From: Ascaris suum
Lineage: Eukaryota > Nematoda > Chromadorea > Rhabditida > Ascarididae
Assembly: GCA_013433145.1 (NCBI GenBank)
Contig: CM024168.1
Location: 6,890,184 to 6,954,183 of the forward strand
Length of the DNA: 64,000 nt
Direction of reading: 5' to 3'
The translations under genes were made by a program, and so were the position numbers. The notes below the pieces were generated by a model. It made no database searches, was not told the DNA's origin, and worked only from the letters and a program-made list of their open reading frames with translations. The stretch's first letter is position 1; the number at the start of each line of letters is the position of its first letter. Shown piece after piece: positions 14,201 through 26,200 of this stretch.

Positions 14201-17200
14201 TCCCCTCATTGCTGAAATACTGCGCCGTCGTCCTCAGAAGTGTTTTGATGAATAAAGAATTACTTGCGTGCGTTGTGCTGAAGTTATAAGGAAGCATTCT
14301 TTTGCTATTACGGCTTTTGTGAGGAAACAGCTTCTGCACACTGTTTAAGTGCTGCGAGGTTGTGAACTCGTCTTTCACTCCTTCATACCTCTTCCAGGTT
14401 TTTCAGTGAAACTCACTTTTTTGAGCAGAGTGATTAAAGACGTAGGTAGTGCATTAATCCAGCCTTCGATAAGTTGAGGACTTAGGTATAAATGCATGGG
14501 TGTATTCCCCCTCCCTTTTGTGCGTTTCTTCTCTCCTATTTCCCCCCTCCCCCCGCTCTTCCATCTTTTGCCCTCATTCCACGTCTGAAAAAAATCAACA
14601 AAACTCCACTGTCGGTGAATGAGGCGTTTAGCCTCATTCGACGCCTGTCTCGTCCATTTTTGTTTTTGATGATGTTCTTTCCCAATTCCACACATTAACA
14701 ATCGTCTTAAAAGAAGTTATTACAGGAATACGAAGTTATTCGGACGGAGGATATTCCAAAACTGGAAAGCTCTAAATTCGATCCCGATATACTGCGTAAT
14801 ATTGCTGGTAATCTCGTCGAATTTTTGCAAGAACACGCCACAAAGGAAGGTCACACTTACTGGCTTTCAAGAGGTACTACTTTCATCTTTTAATTGTTTC
14901 CTCGGCCATCCATGAAACGACTGACAGCTTACGTCTTCATCAAAGACACCTATTCTCGAGCAGTTACAATATAAGCTGGATTAAGCACCACACTTTGCAC
15001 AGCGTTTTGAATATTATTTGAAACGGGCTTTATTCGAGCGGATAAAGTATCGCATGAATATTTGTTTTGCAGATATTGGAGAAGAGGGTGGAGGAATGCT
15101 TCGGTTATGGGATCTGACACCTCTCTGCGCGGATCTCTTAGAGGATGAAATTTCGAATCCTTATACACTTTCGGTGGCCGTTCTCATTTACAAGGTTCAC
15201 TTAAACTCCATGCCTTATAGCGTCTGTCGCCTGTAGCTTACCTTGAGCTCTCTTCACTAGATCATTTCACTGAACTTGATGTTTATGTGGCACCTAGGCG
15301 CGTAAATGTAGCGAGAAGTAGCCATCCCATAGCTTGATTCTAGAATCACTTACTCATTACAGGTAAGAAGATAGTTGTGAGTGACCATCAGTGAAGTAAC
15401 CGAGTGCATATAAGCAGGACAAATTAACGGGAAAGGGCTTGAGGAAATTAATAAAGTGTAGCTGCACCACTTTCTTTATAAAAGCTTCACATAATGAAGG
15501 TCTGTGGAGTGGAAAGGAGCGTGAATAAAGTGAGGCGAGTATATAACACAATATTGAGTCGATTTGTTGTACAAGCCGGCTTATTCATCAGTGCTATTGC
15601 GAGACAATAACCCTATATGAAGATGCATTATATAGTTCAAGGATGAATGCTGGCTGTATGATTTGGGCGCTGATCATTTGTTGATGCATTCCTTTTGTTG
15701 TGTTTAGGATGCTTTCGAACATATAGAATTGAACATGGTTCCCTTGGCGATATTCGTGAAAAACTGCTAGTTTCTTATTGATTAACGGGACTAAAAGTCT
15801 TAAGATGAGTTTCCACAACTTTACGACTTCCTCATGTTCTCGAATTTACTTTCCATCTTCTCCTCTTTTCTTCTTTCCTTTCCCCTCTCGCCACTCTTGC
15901 CGTTTCCTCTCATTTCCCTGTTTCTTGGCCCTCTTCGAGGCCACATTCTAAATACTGTCTTTGCGATGATTCCTTAAAAAATGTTTAGGTTGCACGCAAT
16001 TTAATGCGTCGATCCGCGAAGACTCGTCCAAAACGTATTGCAAACGCCGTATATCGTTTGTTACACGTTTGCCTGGCTATTGTCGACCGAAATAAATATC
16101 CTCAGGTGAGACTTCTTATACTACTTCTGCTTTTTGAGCCTCGCCATGAGAGTCATTCGATTTTACTCTTTTCTTCGGAGAGTGACCGAACTTTCCTTCT
16201 CTTTAAGTTTATGTTGTAGTACACATGTGTGGCAGGCTTAGTTAAAGTCCTAACGCTTGAATGCAGTCTGAATCCTCAGAAACGAGTATATTACAATGTG
16301 TATGATGTGTATTTCTTCGGAGGGAGGGAAGGGGCCGCATCCAAAACGAGTCCCAATGTGGTATGGCCAGTGGACACAGAAAACAAAGCAGTAAAATAGA
16401 GAGGGTTGCCAAGTCCGGCGATCCGCTTGGCAACTTCCCCTCTCTACTCCCCGGCCTTAGAAAGTGTTTTCTTCATTTGGGGATCAGTGAATCCAAGAAT
16501 AAAAGCACCAAAGTTTATTAACAAGCCAATTCATAACATAATAACGGCTGGCAAGGCGACCACAACAAAATTTCATGTTATTGAAGTTTCCGTATGGAAG
16601 ACTGGGGTGATGTATCTCGATGGATGAGTGGAATATTGCAAAACCTCTGTAATTTGATCGACCCATAGGTTTCCCGATTTCCGGATCTAATCGAAGGGGA
16701 AGTTATAGATTTACAAAGACTTTTGGAGCTTATGTGATTGAGGGTACTTATAATTTGCGAAGTTTTTTATGAATTATTGTTTCGAAGAATCTTTTGAGAA
16801 GAGTAGACGGTGCACGCAACATTGACGGTTTAGGCTGAACTTGTGATGGGGGGGGGGGGGGGGGATGAGTTATAGAAACGATTTTACAGTGTACTGTGTT
16901 GAAATATATGTTTTAATTTAAATCGTAGGAGAGCCATTGACGTAATAGTCAAACGAGTGCACGCATGTTTTTTAGATTGTGGCATGTGCAAGGTACCTGC
17001 TTGCCAACTTGTATCTATCTTATGGACACGATGCATTAAAGCGAAGTGATGAGGAAGAGGCTGAAATCGAGAAGAACGAACCCACCTGGGCCTATGATGA
17101 TAAATGGCAAAGAGAGTATGGCGAAACTTATGAACATTATGCGGCTATTTCGGTTATTTTTTTGAATATAATTAAGTTTAACATGCATTCAGGATCTTTA

Positions 17201-20200
17201 CTAGATGCATTTCAACTGTAAAGGCATTGTGCTACTTGAGGAGCAGAACGTAGAAGCAGTGGTGTGAGGGAGGAGGAAGCAAACTTATAGTTATTTGTGT
17301 TTTTATTCGCCATAAACAGCGACATTTGAGAATGTAACGTTACTTTCCAATTGTATAATGGAGCTGACCAATAATCATATCAGCTTCGATCTTGTTTTTA
17401 TCGCATTTATGTTTACAGAGGAAAATATAATTGAATTATTTGAAAATTTGGAGGTTATCTCGTGGAGCGAAATGACTATAGCGAAGGGCGTCGAAAGCTG
17501 TGTAATTTTTAAGGTGCAGTCGTGGCCAGTAACGTAAATAAGTGCTCGCTGATTTGAAGCGAATGTGCTGAAAACTTGATTTGCTTTATTAAGGTATATG
17601 CAGATGAAACATTATGTTCCTTTCAAAGAAGAATTTTGAATTTGCAGATTGAATCGTTGAAAAAGAGGAGCTTCCAAGAGAGTAATGGCAAAAAACCACC
17701 TCCCAAGTTACGACCATTACCAAATTGTTCGTCTATCGTCGACTGTTACAAGCAGGCATTGGAGCATTGCTATGAGGTGACCGTTTCCTATTAGAGTGAT
17801 TGTTTCGATTAAAGAGTCCACTGTGACGGGTACTTGTAATGCCGAATATACAAGAGCATGTGCCGGTCAGTATTCACTATCGGGAAATCACAGTACATCA
17901 CCTCTTTCACAGTGCAATCGATCTTCATGCAGCTGATAACCATTAGTGGGGAGGAGGGCGGTGAAGGAATTAGGTGATTTTTTTTCATGTGCATATTTCT
18001 TCCTTGATCGGTCAAGATTATTACTGACTCTTTAAAGTAACAGTTGGAAACTAGGCTCGTCTGCCAGATTTTCTTCGTTTATTCTCTTGTATAACATCAG
18101 TACCTGTACAGTGTTTACGAAAGGTGTAATAATTGAAGATTTCTCCAAACTTGAAAACGACAAAACTGGTGGTGTGCCTTAGGGGCTAAAAAACGAGACG
18201 GATGTGCAGTTTTGCAGGCAAGTGTTGCTTTTGTGCTATTTTCTTCATATCACGTTAGCAGAGAAAAGCTGTCTATTTCAGGAGTTGAGGTGGAGGGTGG
18301 TGTGAGGATGCTGCTGCCGCTTGCCCGTTTCGGTGGTGGACATTGCTTTTTTGTCCAAAATTTGTGGTTGAAACAATGTTTGCTTTACATAAGTTAACAG
18401 TGGACCCGCTTGGCAAACTACGAGATGTTTCAAGTAATGTACATCGGGCTGCTCTCGAAGTAGAGCGGTGCCCGAGAAGGGTGGCACATTTAAAGTTGAC
18501 GGCAAGTGCCGGAGGTAACTCTGAGTGCTTACATGTTGATTGCTAATCTCTGTGCCTGTTGGAGTGATAGGAGGGTCGATTGGTGTTCAGAAGTGCTCAG
18601 ATGATGTGAGTTGCTGATGATCAGATACGAATTTGCTGAATGAAGGGGTTTGCATGCCAGTATGCATTGTTTAAACCTCTAATTGTAGGGTTTGTTATGT
18701 ATGGATATGTTTGATGAGTTAGAGCAGAGTCGAGAGCACAAGAATCGAATGTCTTTCACCGGTGATCGTGTGAAGCTCGCTGATACTTGTGGTTAGTTGA
18801 GCAAGCAGTTCTTGTTCTCTTCATTTAACGGTTCTGTTCTTATTTCATTTTTGCAGTTTCAACGCTCGCTTTCCATCAGTTTATTCTTATTTTTCACTCA
18901 CCGCTTTTTCCAACCTACCAACGTTCGTGCTTTCCCTCGTATCGTGTTCGTGTTTCTTAAGTCTTTTCACGACCTTTTTATTATATGTAATTGGACTGAA
19001 ATTGCTGGACATAGCTGAATCAATGGCTTTATGATACCCACAACTGCCTTGGTACGTGGAAACGATTGAGAAGTTCGTTGCTCCTTTACGACGTCCTTCC
19101 GATATTAGTTTTTTTTTCGACTGGCAGTTGATGAGAGAGTGAAAAGAGGAAAGGAGAACTTTTTTAAGCCTGAGAAAAAGATAAATTTCCTTGCTATGGG
19201 AAATGTTCGTCGAAAAAGATGAGTGAGAAGGGAGTTTATTTGTCGTTTACCTTATTTTGAAAGCTTTAGAATAATCGTTCTTATCAAATGAAAGAAAGCG
19301 ATTGCAGAGGAGATTGGTGAGATGCTAAGAAGGGACGTACGTTCAATACTTCTAATCCGAGCTGCTACTGCATACAATTTACTCGCAGACAATGCTTTCA
19401 TTCTCGAACGTTATGGACGTTCTGTACGATTTGCTCGTGTCGGATTCTACTGCTGCTGTGGGTTTTACTTTGGCCACTGGAATGGCTGTGCTTTGAACCG
19501 AGAGGGAGCGTAACCGGATCGTTTGTATTTTAGAAACTACTTTGCATCCTTAATGGTGAAGCCTGTCTTGCCCCAAATCTCCTTTTTCTGCTGTTATTTG
19601 TTATTAGCAAGGAGCTTTTCACTGCAGTGTGCCTTCACTACAGCTTCGTTCTCTGATAGATAGAAAGCCTCAGAAAGCGTCAAAGAATCGACCAGTGAAG
19701 GATTTTGCTCTTGCTGGTAGGAGTTGAACCTGCGCTTGCTCTATATACAAATTCTTTATTTGCTTCTGTTTGTTTTCGTTTTTCAGATTTCAGGTAATCA
19801 TAACTTTGCGGGACTTCGGCTCTTTGGGAGAGGGAGGAGGAGGGGAAGAGGTGGAAATAACGGAACTGAAGCTTGTTTACAGCGGTATGTTTATCAGGTT
19901 TTACTGTTAAGCGTGAACGTTGAATGATGCGATTACAGTAGCAGTCAAGATGATGAACAAGGATTGCAAGCGGAATAAAGATGACTCAAAGGGAAAGAAT
20001 GCCGCCCGAAATTATGCGACGGCTTGTTCCCTTATACCAGTTATGTATTCACAATGCGGCGGTGCTCTTGCCTACTTGGCAATGTCAACTACGCAAGTGA
20101 GGGAGCAGGCGGAGGTGAGTCTCACTTCAGATTGCTCTGCTTCTAGAACTTTAAATAACTTTTATCTTCTTTGTTTATTGTAATTGCGTGCTTATTTTTA

Positions 20201-23200
20201 GGAGCGATTTAGAATCGAAGCCATTTACGAATCGTTGATAGTTTTTGCTTTTATTCTGGAATGCAGCGCATTTTTTGCAGGAAGATGCAGTGAAATGCTA
20301 TCGAGATGCCGAGATAGAAAAGATGGCGAGAGCTCGCTTACCTAAAGGCGCTGGTGAGCGGATATCAGTTTCTTGGCTAATTATCTTTATTTCCTGCACA
20401 AATATAAACGTTATCTTGGCCATACGTAGCTATCGGCCTGCATACCCCATCGGGCCATATGTTCACTGTGCATAAATTAATGATGTTCCTTTTTTTGCAC
20501 AGGCGGGAAACGAAATCTTGAAAGGGCTATTCTTTACTTTCATAAGGGGCTGTTGTATGTGAAAGAAAATTTAAGTTAAACTACAGCGGCTTTTCGCCCT
20601 TCAGGATTCTGATTTCACCCATTGAGTCATTTTTTTAGTATCTGAGGCGATTTGCTGCATCGATTTTATTGCACTGTAAGGTAGTTTAGATGAATAAGGA
20701 ACGAAATTTCTCGATGATACATGACTATCTCCAGCTGTAATATTTCAGCCTGCTGTCAGCTGACTGAATACAACGCTTAAAACCTGTTCATTTCCTCAAG
20801 CTTATTATTTTTCTCGTCTCACATCTCATATATAATTTTTGCTTAGTTATGGCTGATTTTGAGATGAAAGGAATGAATAGTGAAAATATTGTTGCAGTGA
20901 ATTGAAATTATCAGTTCGAAATTCGTTGGTAGCGAATTGAATGAGTGTAGGAGGAGTACTGTGGGAATAGGAAGTAGGAAGTACCATGATTCTTTCAGAA
21001 GAAAATGCTCTGTAGAAGAGCAGTTCTTGAGAAAATATGGAACAGTGTAAAAAATTGTGGGTCGTTTTGAAGCAGAAAATTCCTCTGAAGGAAAGATTCC
21101 TAATCAGTGGAAGTTGACACTTCATAAAAAGTGGAAGATGCACTTTTTGATGGGAAGTTCTTCCTTGAAGAATCGCGGAAGTCGAGGAGCGGGGTTGTCT
21201 CTTCAAGCAATTACGTTAGCTGTGTTGAGAATAAAAGGAGGTATGAACCATAGAGGCAGCAGAGTTTAATTGAAACGTCCATGAACTCTGCAGACAAGGA
21301 TTATGGATGGATGTTTCCGTCGAAATACACACAATCGGTGAATAAATTACTGCATATTAGCGAACGCTTATATGAGACTGCGATCGGCAAAGCTAAGAAA
21401 AATGGTTGGCACCCTTTGAAGCTCTTTATTTAATTCTACATCCTTTAACTCTAGAATTGCTTATTTAACTTTTTTGAGGTTCTATGCTAACACTCTTAAA
21501 TGATGGGCGGGTGGGATAATCTTGCATTGCTTTAGTCATATAATTGGTGTCTGCGGTACAACGTACTGTAGTTTATCGCAGATTTTAGTGATAATGGCGT
21601 ATGATGGTAATTCCTGCACGTGAAAGTTCGAACTCGGAGAGGACCTTCAGCTTTTCGGGAGGAATTGTTTAACCTACAATTTGCTTTTGTATTTCAGTAA
21701 TAAGAGGATATGAAGTGGTGTTTCTGTTTTTCCTGAAATCTTTCGGTGGTATAGATTCTGAACTCTTGGATTGCTTCTTTTACTTCCGAAGGAATATATA
21801 CCATGTTTCTTCAGATGTAGCCGTACTTTCAATAATATTTCATTTGTATATCTGCGAATTCCATAAGCTTTGCCTAACAGATCCTGAGCTACTTAAGCCA
21901 CGGGTTCATATTTTGTTGGATAATGTAGTTTGGATTTTTTTGTCCGTAGGGGGGGGGGGGGGGAGAGCATTTGAAGAAATAATAATTCGCTCGCAGAATA
22001 AAATTAGCCTCAGCTCAATATTCCAGTAAATTTCCAGCACCACTGTCACTGTTCCCGCCAACGGCCTCTGCGATCCTGCAATTACCGGAGCTGGCAAAAC
22101 GCTGTGGAGGTGTAAGTAATCTATTAGGTATGCGTGCAATCGCTCAACTACAATCCTTCCTCGCCAAAGTTGCACCGGTTGCACCGTCTAATGCAGATAC
22201 TGAAATCGCTAAAGGTATATCTTATCACCGCTTTATCGGATTTCGATGTTTAGACTATTATTCCCTCCGTGATATAGATTTGACAGCAGATATTCATTTT
22301 TCTGTAGAAAGCGCATCATGTTGTGAAAAAATAGGAGCTCTGGAAATGGTTTTCACTGTCGAGATTTTTTAGGGCATGATCTCCAAAAGTTTCCATGCAT
22401 GTTTTATGGGCATTTCTTTAAAATTTATGATATTGTGATACCCGAATATACCTGCGACAATGTTTTATCCATGCCTAAATTGAGGGATGCATTTTAATTA
22501 TGCTTTCTGAGATTGGTTGTTCTGTAAGAGAGAGGGAAGCGACAATTTGACATTCTATGGTCTAGTCGGCAACACTTCTCTGTTATATTATTAAAGCAAA
22601 TAAAAAGGTGATAATAATTCAGCGGCACTTGCTCAGTTCCTAGCAGTGGAACATGGTGTGCAATCGGCAGTGACGATGACGACTGAAGCTATCTGCAGGA
22701 AAACATTTGCAATCGCCAAAAATTACTTTACTCAGGTTATTTTGCATCGTTGCAAAGCTTTTTATTCGCATTTGTAGTTCGGAGTTTTATTGCACTGGTG
22801 TGCGTCGTAGTCGCTTTGTTTAATATGGAACTCATTTTAATGTATCAATGGTCGGCCGACGTCTCAGTAAAGTAATATCGCTTCGAACGGTACAAATAAA
22901 AGATCTTTGGTATTGAGCTGTTCTCTTCGCCTTCCTTCCTCGAAAAAAGTTCCCACTCCATTTCTGTAAATTCTGAATATTTCGATGTTGTGCAGTTCCA
23001 GTGCTCATTGTTCGTTCGTGATTTCCCCCTCAGAGTTCTAAAAGTAAGTTTGGTCAAAATGCTTGAATGGGGAGCCCTTTATATCCTTTCACATCCTTTG
23101 ATTATATGAATAACTCACTTCTGATGCTGTCGGAATTAATCGGTGTAATTCACACAAGGTTAAATTGACGTTGATAGATGAGTGCTAAAAACTAGTCTGC

Positions 23201-26200
23201 TTTACATGCTTGTGCGGTTACTTGAAAGTGGCCAAGTTCAGGTGAAAATGCTTCAGGAAAGGTGCAGTCAACACATATTACCATATTTGGTATGTTATAC
23301 GTATGTAGTTTCAGGCACATGCCATGTTCGGTATTTCGGGTGATCGTTTCAATGAGGCACGAATGTTGGGGAACTTAGGTCAGCTGCATTATCTTCTGAT
23401 GAACTGTGTGGCTGTGACAACCGATTCGAGCTCTGAATCACTTTGCCGCAAGGAAAGACTAATAGCCGTCGATGTGCGTTCTCTTTACGTCATTTGGGGG
23501 AAAGGGGTGAATGGGGAATGACACACTCGTCGGTAAATATTCATTATTTTTCGTGGGTATAGATGAGAAATTAACACTCGCAGAATTAACTGCACCTAAG
23601 AGAAAAAAAAAAGAGGAAGGTCGCGCTTACAAGTGATGGGATGAAGGAATTGTGTTGTTGTGTTGCTGTTATATGGAAAGGTTGAAATCGAGGATCTTTA
23701 CTTCATTCTGCACAATTTATGCCAGTAGTTTTCTTGAATGCAATGAGGAAGAATTCACTCAATCCATAAGACGAATGCAAAAGTAAGGAAATCTCGAGGT
23801 CGATACAGGGGAACAAAAGGGAAGGTTTATATTTGAAAGCACCTTTCCTTTCGCTCGTTATATTTATATTTATGTTGTTCTTTAAGGCAAGACGTTATTA
23901 TGAAGGAGCTTACGAGCTGGCATGTGCGAATAGGAATGCAGGCGATGCTGAGTTTTACGAGTTTATCTGCAAGGATTTTGGCAATACGTGTTGTCTTTAT
24001 GCACGTGTCTTGCAAGAGCGAATGCTCGAATCAAATGATTTTGTTAAGGTGAGCATTGCCTTATTTCTTATTTGGCTTCTATCTGTATATATTAGAGTAT
24101 TGATCTATGCAGGTAGTACTCTAAGTTGTCCACAATAGATAATTTTCGCACGTGTGGAGGACGGAGGTGAAATAACAGTCAAATTTGTGATATTTGATTT
24201 TGGTTTGCTGTTGTTGAGATGATTTTCGGCTCGTGATAGCGTTATTCTCCTGCTTTGAAACAGTCGGCAGCCGCAATTGCTAAATATGGTTTAGAAAAGA
24301 AACTTGTTCATTTACCTTGCATTTAGGTCGGGGAAGGCCTACCGGTCACGATGTTATTCAGTTAACCTATTTTCGTATCTAGCGATAAGATCCCTTAATT
24401 CTTCAAGGACTGATATTGCTGGAAATACGTTTTTTACATTTTACCTCCGAAGTTTGAGTTATTTCGGTGAGAAATTCAATTTTTGTGGCCCCTCTATCTC
24501 TTTTAACCCTGTTGATGTCGTACTGGAAGGGGCACCTTGCTATAATTCTGACGTCAACAGTTTTAGGTGGCAAGGGAGTGTGAGGACTACATTGCGAGGG
24601 CGATCACAGTATATGGCGACGCGATATCGTGGGAGGGCTGTCGTGAAAAAATGCGATGCTTTTTCATCAGAAAAAATATCGAGGCACTTTATCGTTGCGC
24701 TCTTATCAATTTCAGGTTTTACGTAAGTGCACATTTTCGGCTTTCTGACTTCTCTAACTTCCTTCGCTTGCTATTGCTTGCCGCACATGTAAGCTGGCAG
24801 TTGCCTGAGCCGACAGTCAGTGCTGTCTTTAGTTCTTTGTGTCACATCATACATCGATGTCTCTTGGATGGTAGCCACACTTTAAATGGGATCTTTTTCG
24901 AGTGCAAATTGAAGTAAATTCTAAGAAATGCTGCAGCTAGAGTCCGTCAACAGAGGGACGCAGATATGTCAAAAATGATCATTGTTGAATTGCCTAAATG
25001 AGAGTAGTGATTACTTTGTTGATGAATACTTTATGACAACTGCAGTTATCATGAGTTATATTTTTATCCGAAGTTCTAGATGTTTGCTGCAGCTGTTGCA
25101 CTTGTCTGAAGCGCTACTGGGGATTTGAGGTTTTGTGGAGACTGAGGAGCGGTCCATTGAGGATAGTGCTCAATACGCATCGTACTTCATGCCTTCGTTG
25201 ATGCGGTATGTGAGCAGCGTTGTTCAAAGGCGTTATACCACATATGGCGTGTGCAGGAAGCATTGCCGCTAGGTTTTTCGTGTCCAGAGGGAACAGTTGA
25301 TAAATTAACCACCACATTTCTCGAGTCTTGCTATGTTATGGCTGAAATCGGTTTGGGAATGTGGGCCAGGATGAGGATCATTTGTTTGTTCTTCGATCAT
25401 TGATGCATAGAGACAAACATTCTTGATTGTTCTAAAAACTTACACATCCATCAACTTTGGCAGTACCGTTAGAGTCAGTATTAGGTACTCTGTCGGTGAC
25501 CAAAAGGTATTAGAGTCGAATTTTGATGTGTTTAAGCAAATCGAGCAAGGAAGTGCACAAGAAGTTGAGAGACAGTTGTTGACAAAGCGAGCACTCCTCA
25601 TCATCGATCTTGCACAAAGGATTTTCAAGCAACTCTCCATTGAGGAAATATCGATACGCGAATGTGCAATCGCAATGAGAGCATATCTCTTTCTTCATAC
25701 TGTGGAGGGCACTCACAAGAACGGTTCCATTTCGCATCCTATTCACTTTTACAGTATTTGCAATTTACCTTCGATTGTCACATACAAAGTGAAGTAATCC
25801 GCCCGAAGAATTATTAATATTAGCAGTGGCAAAGCCTATTACATTCTATCAACGGACTCGTTGCTAGCTTGATAACTTGAGCCTTGATGATCAAAGTCAT
25901 TTGGTCAAGTGGGATCTCCGTTTCGATTTTGTATCCTTTCTGCAGATGATCAAATTCATTTCAGTGCAAAGTATATTTGAGGTAAGGAAAGTGAAGATAT
26001 TTGAAATGGGAATCGAATGCCACAGGACAAGACATTTCTTTCTTTAACTTTTCACATCAGCCACTAGCTCTTGTCTAGCTGATTCGCATTATTTGAGTTT
26101 ATTATTTAGGAGGTGTGATTGATGTTTCTGTCGTTGTTTTCTTTTTGTTTGATTAACCGTTATGGCTTATTGAGCTATGAAATGCCTGATAGTTATGAAT

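Noticed and set aside
25114..25317. Minus-strand 67-codon frame in EDRF1 intron 25
   Set aside because: Vaguely repeat-like text but no motif; intron location and no second copy in the window.
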